16,346 bases of DNA from Actinomycetota bacterium (GTDB lineage: Bacteria; Actinomycetota; Actinomycetes; S36-B12; UBA10799). Made by a program: the position numbers and the translations under genes. The stretch is taken from the NCBI GenBank assembly GCA_030837445.1, contig JAUPKM010000485.1:1-16346 (forward strand), in the 5' to 3' direction. Position 1 is the stretch's first letter; each line of letters opens with the position of its first letter. Below are positions 8,187 through 14,736 of the stretch, piece by piece. The notes below the pieces were generated by a model. That model worked only from the letters and a program-made list of their open reading frames with translations. It did no database searches and was not told where the DNA came from.

Positions 8187-8483
8187 ATGAGCGAGTCCTT
8201 CACCACCCTTCCCGTCACCGCAGTGAGCACCGGATGCGGCTGCTCCGACGCAGGGGCGCACGCCGACCCCGTTCTGGACGCGCGCACCATCCCCCATGCC
8301 ATCCGGCACGGCGCGATCTTCGGGGCTCTGGACTCCCTCGGTGGCGGGGGGGCCATGGTGCTGATCGCGCCTCACGATCCGCTGCCCCTGCTGGACCAGG
8401 CGCGCAGCCGATACCCCGAGGGCTTGACGGTGGAGTACCTCCAGAGCGGACCCGAGGCCTGGCACCTGCGGCTGGCGCGGTAG
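8187..8483 (+). CDS. DUF2249 domain protein
   Basis: A 98-residue soluble protein. Residues 29-98 match the DUF2249 fold (VLDARTIPHAIRHGAIFGALDSL, then VLIAPHDPLPLLDQARSRYP, ending GPEAWHLRLAR). A short N-terminal lead contains CGC (residues 17-19), which could bind metal. DUF2249 proteins recur beside hemerythrins, nitrite or NO reductases and NnrS, where a redox or metal-transfer role has been suggested but not defined. I chose the ATG at 8187, which has GAGGA a few bases upstream; an in-frame ATG at 8145 would lie next to the operator. First gene of the plus-strand arm, 7 nt before the hemerythrin gene. Confidence 0.86.
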   Translation: MSESFTTLPVTAVSTGCGCSDAGAHADPVLDARTIPHAIRHGAIFGALDSLGGGGAMVLIAPHDPLPLLDQARSRYPEGLTVEYLQSGPEAWHLRLAR

Positions 8484-8490
8484 CCCAACC

Positions 8491-8919
8491 ATGTGCTCCT
8501 ACTGCGGGTGCCGGGCGAACACGGTGATCGCCCGCTACTCCGCGGAACATGACGAGATCATCAACTCGATGGGCACCCTACGTCGCACCGCGTCTGCGGC
8601 GGTCCATGACGCTATCGCTATCGCCGCCCGAGACCTCGCCGCCCTCCTGAACCCGCACACCACGAGCGAGGAAAGGTCCCTGTTCGCTGAACTGCGCCTC
8701 GACGCCGAGTTCACCGAGCACGTCGACGGGTTGTGCGCCGAGCATCGCGAGATCGACGCCACCCTCGTCCGCGTCACCGACGGTGACCTTGCGGCCGTGG
8801 CCCACCTCGAGGACCTCCTTCGACGTCACATCGACAAGGAGGAGAACGGACTGTTCCCCGCCGCTGTCATCGCGCTCGACGGGCCAGCATGGGAACGGGT
8901 GGTGAGTCGGGCGTCATGA
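8491..8919 (+). CDS. hemerythrin-like HHE domain protein
   Basis: A 142-residue four-helix protein expected to carry a non-haem di-iron site. The ligand pattern is visible: H20 (AEHDEI), H56 with E60 (NPHTTSEE), H85 (AEHREI) and H113 with E117 (RRHIDKEENGLF). It opens with MCSYCGC, a CxxCxC cluster at residues 2-7, seen in some actinobacterial hemerythrins and possibly a second metal or disulfide site. Hemerythrins bind O2 or NO, and several bacterial ones protect against NO. The gene follows the DUF2249 stop by 7 nt and overlaps the next start by 4 nt (ATGA). The context supports NO scavenging or sensing. Confidence 0.9.
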   Translation: MCSYCGCRANTVIARYSAEHDEIINSMGTLRRTASAAVHDAIAIAARDLAALLNPHTTSEERSLFAELRLDAEFTEHVDGLCAEHREIDATLVRVTDGDLAAVAHLEDLLRRHIDKEENGLFPAAVIALDGPAWERVVSRAS

Positions 8920-9224
8920 CTTGGCATCCGGTGTGCGGCCTCGATTCCCTGGACATCGGCGCAGCCCGCGGCTTTCGCATCGCTCGCGTCGGCGTCTGCG
9001 TGGCCCGCACCGCCAATGCCGTCTTCGCCGTTCACGACGAGTGCACCCACGGTGCCGTCCCTCTGTCCGATGGCGAGGTCGACGGCTGCATGATCGAGTG
9101 CTGGATGCACGGCTCGCGCTTTGACCTGCGCACAGGCGCAGCGCTGAACCTGCCTGCCACCGATCCCGTGCGCACCTTCCCGGTGCGCGTCGTCGAGGGC
9201 ATCGTCGAGGTCGATGTCACCTGA
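8916..9224 (+). CDS. Rieske-type [2Fe-2S] ferredoxin
   Basis: A 102-residue single-domain Rieske protein. The cluster ligands are C43 and H45 (ECTHGAVPL) and C62 and H65 (ECWMHGSRFDLRTG), the two canonical Rieske boxes. It has no membrane anchor or signal, so it is a cytoplasmic electron carrier of the BphF/NirD type. I chose the ATG at 8916, which overlaps the hemerythrin stop and has GGTGGTGAG upstream; ATG at 8889 is nine codons earlier. Its tight coupling with the hemerythrin suggests that it delivers electrons to the di-iron site or to a partner outside the window. No cognate oxygenase or ferredoxin reductase is present here. Confidence 0.9.
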   Translation: MTWHPVCGLDSLDIGAARGFRIARVGVCVARTANAVFAVHDECTHGAVPLSDGEVDGCMIECWMHGSRFDLRTGAALNLPATDPVRTFPVRVVEGIVEVDVT

Positions 9225-9274
9225 CCAGCACCACGCCGGCGCACTCACCCCGCACGACTATCGAAAGGCACCTG

Positions 9275-9607
9275 ATGGAAGCCATCTCGCTCACCGCACT
9301 CGTTGAGGAGCACCTCACGATCGCCCGAACGGCCACCAGCGGGCGCAGCGCGCACACGGTCTTCGGCGGTCACGACCACAGGCTGCGCCAGACACTCATA
9401 GCCCTCTCCGCCGGCCATGAGCTGGCAGAGCACGAGAGCCCCGGAGAGGCGACTCTTCACGTGCTGGCAGGTGCCGTTCGCCTCACGACTGCAACGGACT
9501 CGAACGAGCTGTCGGTGGGACACCTGACCGCGATACCGGATGAGCGTCACGGTCTCTATGCGGTGGTAGACTGCGCCGTCCTGCTCACCGTGACGCAGAC
9601 CCTGTAG
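9275..9607 (+). CDS. cupin domain protein
   Basis: A 110-residue single-cupin protein. The first motif region is around residues 46-66 (AGHELAEHESPGEATLHVLAGAV) and the second around 82-96 (GHLTAIPDERHGLYAV), with H53, E58 and H92 as possible metal ligands; motif 1 is not fully canonical. It has a good start with GAAAGG upstream and lies 50 bp after the Rieske gene, so it probably belongs to the same operon. Small cupins of this type are frequent near nitrite and NO genes, but their substrate is unknown. It resembles the partial cupin at the right edge of the window (HVLAGAVRL against QVLRGRVRL). Confidence 0.85.
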   Translation: MEAISLTALVEEHLTIARTATSGRSAHTVFGGHDHRLRQTLIALSAGHELAEHESPGEATLHVLAGAVRLTTATDSNELSVGHLTAIPDERHGLYAVVDCAVLLTVTQTL

Positions 9608-9628
9608 CCCCGAACGTGTGGTGAAGTC

Positions 9629-9747
9629 GAGGGTGATGGCGGCGGGGATGAGAGCGGTGGTGGACGAGAGCCTCGATGGTGATGGTGCTGGTGACCCTGC
9701 GTGCGCGATGGATCTGGTCTGCGCGGAATGCGGTGGGCTTGACGCAC
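9629..9747. repeat. 119-bp dispersed repeat, copy A
   Basis: This stretch aligns without gaps to 15021-15139 with about 8 differences in 119 bases. The differences fall on all codon positions in every frame I tried, so it does not look coding. It ends 10 bp before the nitronate monooxygenase start and fills most of the gap after the cupin gene. It could be the end of a lost insertion sequence, a small non-autonomous element or a conserved regulatory block. It includes GGCTTGAC near its right end, -35-like. Confidence 0.85.
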
Positions 9748-9757
9748 ATCGAGTGGG

Positions 9758-10870
9758 ATGCGAGTCGGCATCGTGAGTAGCCGTCTGGCAGCGATCCTCG
9801 GCGTCGAGGCGCCTATCGTGCTCGGGCCGTTCGGCGGGTTGTCGTCGGTCGCGCTGACTTCGAGGGTGAGCGAGCTGGGTGGCTTGGGCTCGTACGGGCT
9901 GTACGGGTACGGCGGGGTGCGCATCCGCCAGGTGGTCGAGCAACTCAGGGGGGCCACGGGCCGGCCGTTCGCCCTCAATGTGTGGTTGGAGACCGGGGAT
10001 GAGGCTGGGACGGGTGACTTTGACATCGCCGAGGGTGGAAGCGCCCTGGAGTCGCTGTTCGCCGAGGTAGGGCTGGAGCCACCAGCGGACGTTCCGGAGC
10101 GGTTCCTGCCGGATGCGAGCGAGCAGATCGACGCCGTGATCCAGGCACGCCCGAGGGTGGTGAGTTTCGTGTACGGCGTGCCTGCACCCGAGGTGGTCGA
10201 AGCCGCGCACCGGGTGGGTGCTGCCGTGCTGGGCACCGCGACAACGGTCGACGAGGCTGTGGCGCTGGCCGAGGGACAGGTGGACGCCGTGGTCGCGTCG
10301 GGCGCCGAGGCGGCTGGGCATCGGGTGTCGTTCCTGCGGTCACCGGAGGATTCGCTCGTCGGGACGTTCGCCCTCATTCCGCAGGTCGTCGACGCGGTCG
10401 ATGTGCCCGTTATCGCCGCTGGCGGAATCGCCGACCGCCGCGGTGTGGCGGCCGCATTCGCGCTGGGGGCGGAGGGTGTGCAGGTGGGCACGGCGTTCCT
10501 CGTGACCCGACAGTCGGCGGCTGTTGCGTCCTACCGCGCTGCCGTCCGGTCGGCGGCGGCGCACGACACCGTCCTCACCCGAGCCATGAGCGGACGACTC
10601 GCCCGCGGCCTGCCCAATCTGGCGACCCGGACGATCGAGGATGGCGGCACGATCGCTCCCTTCCCTGCCCAGAACTGGCTCACGGGCCAGTTCCGCGGGC
10701 CGGCAGCACTCGCTGGCCGAGCAGACCTGCTGTCCCTGTGGGCCGGGCAGGCTGCCGCTTTGGCGCACTTCGACGAGGCCAGAGGGGTGTTCGCCGAGTT
10801 GGCCGAGGGGTTGCCGAGTGGCGCCGGGATCGACGACAGCGGCGGTGGGCGGATGCGGAGTCCAGGTTGA
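9758..10870 (+). CDS. nitronate monooxygenase family flavoprotein
   Basis: A 370-residue TIM-barrel FMN enzyme of the nitronate monooxygenase (2-nitropropane dioxygenase) family, which oxidises alkyl nitronates to carbonyl compounds and nitrite. The N-terminal substrate/FMN strand is PIVLGPFGGLSS (residues 19-30). H188 lies in GAEAAGHRVSF, the position of the catalytic histidine. The phosphate-binding loops AGGIADRRG (221-229) and GAEGVQVGTAFL (237-248) are intact. Start: ATG at 9758, or GTG at 9773, which would give SSRLAAILG, closer to typical family starts. Release of nitrite would feed NirK, but the link is only contextual because the repeat separates the two. The last 12 residues look like readthrough into unrelated sequence. 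Confidence 0.9.
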   Translation: MRVGIVSSRLAAILGVEAPIVLGPFGGLSSVALTSRVSELGGLGSYGLYGYGGVRIRQVVEQLRGATGRPFALNVWLETGDEAGTGDFDIAEGGSALESLFAEVGLEPPADVPERFLPDASEQIDAVIQARPRVVSFVYGVPAPEVVEAAHRVGAAVLGTATTVDEAVALAEGQVDAVVASGAEAAGHRVSFLRSPEDSLVGTFALIPQVVDAVDVPVIAAGGIADRRGVAAAFALGAEGVQVGTAFLVTRQSAAVASYRAAVRSAAAHDTVLTRAMSGRLARGLPNLATRTIEDGGTIAPFPAQNWLTGQFRGPAALAGRADLLSLWAGQAAALAHFDEARGVFAELAEGLPSGAGIDDSGGGRMRSPG

Positions 10871-10995
10871 GCTGGATCTGCGAGATGTCAAGCAATGGCA
10901 GGCGATGGTCGAATGAAGCACCGCCCAGCACGGGCCATCTGGCCGGCTTGCAGCATCGCCCGCAATGTGACGGGGGTTGATCGTGAGGCAGCGGT
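10871..10995. other. gap between nitronate monooxygenase and the element end
   Basis: No complete gene. A short reading frame ending LRDVKQWQAMVE at about 10916 may be the tail of a lost gene but cannot be assigned. This stretch marks the junction between the nitrite/NO region and the att arm region. Confidence 0.4.
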
Positions 10996-11131
10996 GGCCC
11001 TTACATGGCCCTTTCATGCTCGGGGCGGTGGCCCTTTCTTGACGGGCCTGGGTGGGCCGGGGAGGGTCTGGGTGGGCTGGAAACCGTTGCAATCGCTTGA
11101 TATTCGGTTGTGTGCGGGGTGATCGGGAAGG
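10996..11131. repeat. att arm region, copy 1, with GGCCCTT repeats
   Basis: GGCCCTT occurs at 10996, 11007 and 11030, followed by a G-rich stretch and a GCAATCGCTTGATA segment leading to the tRNA half. The same 136-bp arrangement, without gaps and by eye about 85% identical, precedes the tRNA half at 15997. Short direct repeats beside a tRNA att core are typical arm-type integrase or excisionase sites. I read this as the right end of an integrated element. Confidence 0.7.
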
Positions 11132-11173
11132 CTGTTAATCCGCAGGTTGTCGGTTCGAGTCCGACGCGACCCA
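11132..11173 (+). other. diverged tRNA 3' half with GTT at the anticodon position
   Basis: Same layout as the other two halves and the same length (42 nt): CTGTTAA loop, TCCGC, AGGTT, T arm GTCGG-TTCGAGT-CCGAC, acceptor strand GCGACCC, A. The acceptor strand is identical to the Lys halves, but the anticodon position reads GTT and the T stem differs. There is no 5' half upstream, so it is not a functional tRNA. CGTTGCA-G-TGCAACG at 11184-11198 is a downstream inverted repeat at the same distance as in the other copies. I infer an att site from a related tRNA or element. Confidence 0.72.
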
Positions 11174-11233
11174 CCGGGATAGTCGTTGCAGTGCAACGGG
11201 TTTCGGTGTCATGCGTGCGCCGCTGAGGGCGCT

Positions 11234-11379
11234 GACTGTACCCATTGCCGTACCCATCTGAAACGGTAGGAACTCCGGTGCGCTGGGCTGCGAATGGAGG
11301 GACTCATTGGGGCGCAGTGGGTTCCAAGCCTCCGAAGCGGGGTTCGCGGCTGCGGGGACTGTACCCGTTGCTGTACCCA
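11234..11379. repeat. paired GGGTACAG repeats between integrase and att
   Basis: GACTGTACCC-N7-GTACCCA occurs at 11234-11256 and again at 11357-11379, so the minus strand has four GGGTAC motifs in two pairs. They lie between the integrase stop and the tRNA half. They are distinct from the GGCCCTT repeats on the other side. Likely arm-type integrase-binding sites. Confidence 0.55.
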
Positions 11380-11390
11380 TCTGGTTTCGG

Positions 11391-12620
11391 TCAGGTGACG
11401 TGGTCGGCGAGCCGGGCCAGGGCGGTTCGGGTCATGGTGAGGTCGGCGTGCTGGTAGCCGCGGGTGGTGAGCGGCGCCGTGTGGCCGAGGATCGCCTGGA
11501 TCACGGTGACGTCGATCCCGAGGTCCATGAGCAGCGTCGCGGTGGTGTGGCGGGCGGTGTGCGGGGGGACCGGCGGCAGGCCGGCCCGGGCCAGGGCCGC
11601 GTGCCAGGCGGCGCGGTCCGCGTCGGCGGGGATGGGCTGCCCGGTGGGCGTGGACCACACGAGGGCGTGCGGGCTGGGTCGGGTCGCGGTGGCGTCGCGG
11701 TGGGCGGCGAGCTGGCCGGCCAGGTGCTGCGGGATCGGGATGACGCGCAGGCTGGCGGAGGTCTTCGGTCGGGTCAGGCACAGCCGTCCGTGCAGCCGGA
11801 GGTGCTCGAAGCCCGGGCGGGACGTCCAGTTCGCGGTGGGGGCAGGAGCCGGCCCGGGACGCGCCGCACGTGGACTCGCCGGGCACGGTGGTGCAGCCGT
11901 GCCGGTAGCCGAGGGCCTGCAGCTGCCACCCCAAGTCGATCGTCCCGCCCGACAGGTCAACACGGTCCCAGGTCAGGCCGAGGAGCTCGCCATGCCGCGC
12001 ACCGGTGAGCAGGGCCTCGGCCCACCGGGAGCCGAGCCGATCACCGGCCGTGGTGGCCAGGAGCGCGGCCGCCTGACCAGCGGTCAGCGGGGTACGGGTG
12101 CTGGGCGCGCTGGGCGTGCGCAGTCGGGCGGCGACGTTGCGGGTGACCAGCCCGTCGTTGACGGCATCGGACAGGGCCGCCCGCAGGACCCGGTGGGCCT
12201 TTGCGCCGTGACCAGCGACACTGAAGCGGTGGCCTCGCGGTGCATGCGGCGCACATCACCCGCTGTCAGGTCCGGCAGTCGCATCGGCCCGAGGGCGGGG
12301 ATCAGGTGCCGGCGGACGACCGTCTCGTAGTCACGCCACGTCGTCGGCCGCACGGCGGGCCGGGCGATGGACTCCAACCAGTGCTGAAGCCACCCCGACA
12401 CGGTCCACAACGGGAACCGCCGGACGCGGCCCTGCTCGCGGTCAAGCCGGGCGGCCCGCAGGGAGGCCAGCGCCCCGCGGCGGGTCCGGCTGGCGGCCTG
12501 CCAGCGCCTGCGTCGACCGTCCGGGCCGCGCCCGATCTCCAGCCGGGCGACCCACAGCCCGTCGCCGGCCCGCTGGAACACCGTGCCCTCGCCGTAGTGG
12601 CGCTGCCGATCCGTGCTCAT
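11391..12620 (-). pseudogene. tyrosine recombinase/integrase with two frameshifts
   Basis: Read across frames this is a phage-type integrase of about 410 residues. The N-terminus (start ATG 12620, GGGAG upstream) has an arm-binding segment (GEGTVFQRAGDGLWVARLEIG) and a core-binding domain (TTWRDYETVVRRHLIPALG). A one-base loss near 12224-12230 shifts the frame; the second frame continues AHRVLRAALSDAV and holds the first catalytic arginine in LLTGARHGELLGL. A second shift near 11810-11820 leads into FEHLRLHGRLCLTRPK and the catalytic HTARHTTATLLMD, GHTAPLTTRGY (H-R, H, Y). All active-site residues remain but lie in different frames. A cysteine-containing insert precedes the second shift. Sequencing error cannot be excluded, but two shifts favour decay. 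Confidence 0.85.
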
Positions 12621-12860
12621 CGCCCGCTCCCGCCCTGCCGGAACGAGGAGGCGCATCCCCCTCACCTACCGCAACGCCATCGGCAGGGTCCGTGGCGCAC
12701 ATCGGCCTCGACCTGGCCGCTCGACTTCCCAGACACTCGCGCCCTCGACGTCCTGCGGCCCCCCCGGGCTTCCTGCGGTTTGGGACCTGCCGGTGGTCGC
12801 TGTCTCCCGGGGTGCGCAGACGCTCCCGTCGCGGCAGCGTTCGACGTCGGCGGTCACGGG

Positions 12861-12872
12861 TACCCTTGCCTC
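12861..12872 (+). promoter_or_regulatory. leaderless-type -10 element
   Basis: TACCCT at 12861-12866 lies 6 nt before the ATG at 12873, the spacing of leaderless actinobacterial transcripts. No ribosome binding site precedes the ATG, which fits. A weak TTCGAC about 15 nt upstream may be the -35. Confidence 0.5.
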
Positions 12873-13283
12873 ATGTCGATCCAGGCCGTTGGGGATGCCG
12901 CCGTGGCGGCGCGTTCCCTGCTGTCGGGGGGTCCTGTGTCGAGTGAGGACGTGTGGCGTTTCGGGGTTCTGCAGTTTCTGGACGACTATGAGTCGGTTCA
13001 CGCCCGCGACGGCGTGGTCGCGGCGGCCCGCTTGATGGCCGAGGCCCCCGATCCCACCGGTCACTCGGGGCTCGATGCCGCGTTCGCGGCGCTCGCGTGC
13101 TGGCTCGCGGACCGCGACGGGTGGGACGCCCCAGCGTGGGCGCTTGCTGAGGAGCGGGTAGCCCGACCGTGGTGGTTCGTGTCGACGTCCGCCTACGGCC
13201 GGGCCTGGGCGATGGTGCAGTCCCCGGCGCAGTTCCGCATCCGCGGGGTGTTCATCACCGATACGGCCCTGCAGCGCGCATGA
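12873..13283 (+). CDS. unknown protein, partner of DUF6036-type nucleotidyltransferase
   Basis: A 136-residue soluble, helical protein (VWRFGVLQFLDDYESVHARDGVVAAARLMAEAP near residues 25-60, WWFVSTSAYGRAWAMVQSPAQFRIRGVFIT near the end). Proteins of this type commonly stand directly before a DUF6036 nucleotidyltransferase gene in actinobacteria, in an arrangement like a two-gene defence or toxin-antitoxin pair. I know no demonstrated function. The start at 12873 follows a leaderless-type -10. A longer open frame from 12240 is the antisense of the integrase and is rejected. The stop overlaps the next start (ATGA), so the two were coupled. It remains intact while its partner is broken. Confidence 0.78.
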   Translation: MSIQAVGDAAVAARSLLSGGPVSSEDVWRFGVLQFLDDYESVHARDGVVAAARLMAEAPDPTGHSGLDAAFAALACWLADRDGWDAPAWALAEERVARPWWFVSTSAYGRAWAMVQSPAQFRIRGVFITDTALQRA

Positions 13284-13450
13284 CGAGCCTGGACGCAGCG
13301 GGCATCAGCTGACTTCTGCATGCACTCGACGCGGAGCTCGCAGCGAGGGGCACGACTGCGGATGTCTACCTCGTCGGCGGCGCGGCGACGCTGCTGCTGG
13401 CCCGCGACCCGATGAGCAGTCGGCCGTCGGGATCGACGGATGACGTAGGA
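13280..13450 (+). pseudogene. truncated DUF6036-type nucleotidyltransferase
   Basis: From the ATG at 13280 the frame reads MTSLDAAGIS, then a TGA stop, then LLHALDAELAARGTTADVYL and VGGAATLLLARDP. That is the start of a nucleotidyltransferase fold (YLVGGAA is the characteristic strand-loop). The TGA at 13310 probably replaces CGA. Similarity stops after about 55 codons near STDDV, where a TRDVD-like metal motif would be expected. The rest of the gene, normally well over 150 codons, is missing. The same frame runs on without a stop into the TraR/DksA gene, but a hairpin and promoter elements lie between, so I do not propose a fusion. Confidence 0.75.
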
Positions 13451-13532
13451 TGCAGGCATGATCAGCCGTCAGCCTCTCGTTCGTGTGACCGCGGAGCACG
13501 CTCCGCTTGGTCGTGGTGGGCCCGGCGCCTAG
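13446..13532 (+). promoter_or_regulatory. possible promoter and 24-codon leader ORF
   Basis: TAGGAT at 13446-13451 sits 6 nt before an ATG at 13458, again the leaderless pattern. The frame from 13458 encodes 24 residues (MISRQPLVRVTAEHAPLGRG then GPGA) and stops at 13532, just before the terminator-like hairpin at 13547. It could be a leader peptide for the TraR/DksA gene or chance. Confidence 0.35.
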
Positions 13533-13546
13533 TTGGCATACTGCCG

Positions 13547-13581
13547 CGCCGGTCCAAGTTCTTGGGCCGGCGTTCTTCTTT
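13547..13581 (+). terminator. intrinsic terminator or attenuator hairpin
   Basis: CGCCGGTCCAAG and CTTGGGCCGGCG form a 12-bp stem with one G-T pair and a 2-nt loop, followed by TTCTTCTTT. It lies 11 nt before the start of the TraR/DksA gene, and its T tract runs up to that gene's ribosome binding site (GAGGAG). It either ends transcription of the broken upstream pair or controls readthrough into the operon. Confidence 0.7.
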
Positions 13582-13591
13582 GAGGAGTGAA

Positions 13592-13948
13592 ATGGATACG
13601 CGCACAGCAGGCACGGGAGTAGATGCCGACGAGGCACGCGTCCTCTTGGAGCAAGCGCTGCGATACAACGAGGCCGAGGCTGCCTCGTCGCGACTTGTCC
13701 TTGACGCGCTGGTGCAAGACGGCGCTGCCAGCTCGGACAGCATGGGCAATGTGGTCGCGGCCGCGCGCCATTCGTTGGCTGATACGGAGTCCATTCTTGG
13801 CGAGGTCTCTGCCGCCTACAAGCGTCTGGACGCGGGCACGTACGGCACGTGCGAGGTGTGTGGGCACGGGATTGGTGTCGAGCGACTGCGATTGCGTCCC
13901 TACGTCAGGACCTGCGTCGGATGCGCTGGTGGCGCCATGCGGCCATGA
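13592..13948 (+). CDS. TraR/DksA-family C4 zinc-finger protein
   Basis: A 118-residue protein with an N-terminal helical hairpin (about residues 12-80) and a C-terminal zinc finger: C87, C90, C108, C111 in YGTCEVCGHGIG and VRTCVGCAGG, the standard CxxC-x17-CxxC spacing. DksA/TraR proteins insert a coiled coil into the RNA polymerase secondary channel and modulate initiation, often with ppGpp. The conserved acidic tip is not obvious here, so action on polymerase is likely but not certain. GAGGAG lies 5 nt before the ATG. The stop overlaps the start of the actin-like gene (ATGA), so the two proteins are made together, an unusual pairing. Confidence 0.9.
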   Translation: MDTRTAGTGVDADEARVLLEQALRYNEAEAASSRLVLDALVQDGAASSDSMGNVVAAARHSLADTESILGEVSAAYKRLDAGTYGTCEVCGHGIGVERLRLRPYVRTCVGCAGGAMRP

Positions 13949-14736
13949 GCCGCACCGTGGACGTGATCGCGTTGGATGTGGGCAGCTCCTTCCTGCGTTC
14001 CTTCGGCTCGGAGCGACTGGTGCGCGAGTCGGCTTGGGGTCGCCAGGGGGTCGTTCGTCGCGGGGCGGTGGCTGATCCGCGGCTACTGCGAGCGCATCTC
14101 AGGCGTGCGGTCGGGCGGGCTCGCGAGGTGGCGTTGTCGATGCCTGTCAGTGCCTCCGAGGCTGAGGAGTCGGAGCTTGTGGAGGCTGCGGCGAGCGGAC
14201 TGCGTGCCCGCCGCGTCGTGACTTTGGCGGCTCCTGTGGCCGCGCTGCGATCCTCGCCCACATCTGGCCCTCAGGTCATCGTCGATGTCGGCGCGGACCT
14301 TGTGGAGACGTCATGGGCCGAGCCCGGCGGGTTCCACGTCGGAACGCGGCTGCCGTGGGGGGTACGTGATGTGCTCGAGGACCTTACCGTGCATGTGATC
14401 CGCGCCCATGGGGTCTGCACTGACCGATGGCAGCTGGGACCCGCTTGGGCAGGAAGCGTTGTCGTGGGGAGGGACATCGATTCGGGTGCAGCGCGTGTTG
14501 TCCGCATCACTTCGCGCGATATCGCTGCGGTCCTGGAACACCGGGCTGGTCGCATTGCCGACGCCGTCCGTCGGCTTCTGGCCGCACCACGATCGTCAGG
14601 GGCGGGGGTCGTGCTGGTGGGCGGTGGCGCGAATGTCATCGACATCCGCCAGGCCATCGCCCGGCATCTGACGGCCGTCATCGTGGTGCCACCCACCCCG
14701 AGCCACGCAGTCGTGCGCGGACTGAGCACTACATGA
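13945..14736 (+). CDS. miniature MreB-like actin-fold ATPase
   Basis: A 263-residue protein with actin/Hsp70-superfamily nucleotide motifs in order: phosphate 1 (IALDVGSSFLRSF, residues 8-20), phosphate 2 (VIVDVGADLVETS, 111-123, with E121 where MreB has its catalytic glutamate) and the adenosine motif (VVLVGGGANVIDI, 222-234). The segment VEAAASGLRARRVVTLAAPVAAL (79-101) parallels the MreB region before phosphate 2, with AP in place of EP. MreB is about 330-350 residues; the shortening is mainly before the phosphate 2 strand, in the outer subdomains. The start is ATG at 13945, overlapping the TraR/DksA stop; a longer frame from 13849 is rejected. It also overlaps the next ORF by 4 nt. Whether it polymerises or acts as a nucleotide switch cannot be told. 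Confidence 0.82.
   Translation: MSRTVDVIALDVGSSFLRSFGSERLVRESAWGRQGVVRRGAVADPRLLRAHLRRAVGRAREVALSMPVSASEAEESELVEAAASGLRARRVVTLAAPVAALRSSPTSGPQVIVDVGADLVETSWAEPGGFHVGTRLPWGVRDVLEDLTVHVIRAHGVCTDRWQLGPAWAGSVVVGRDIDSGAARVVRITSRDIAAVLEHRAGRIADAVRRLLAAPRSSGAGVVLVGGGANVIDIRQAIARHLTAVIVVPPTPSHAVVRGLSTT

Noticed and set aside
9640..9777. 46- and 48-codon plus-strand ORFs carried by the two 119-bp repeats
   Set aside because: Differences between the copies are spread over all codon positions and the frames end differently, so selection for a peptide is not supported.
9245..10321. Long minus-strand frames opposite cupin and nitronate monooxygenase
   Set aside because: They cross the non-coding repeat and are antisense to two genes with clear motifs.
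12240..12872. N-terminal extension of the gene at 12873
   Set aside because: It would be antisense to the integrase and its upstream region; a leaderless-type promoter lies directly before 12873.
13280..13948. Continuous frame fusing the nucleotidyltransferase remnant to the TraR/DksA protein
   Set aside because: An internal stop near the start, promoter-like sequence, a terminator hairpin and a strong ribosome binding site before 13592 argue for separate units.
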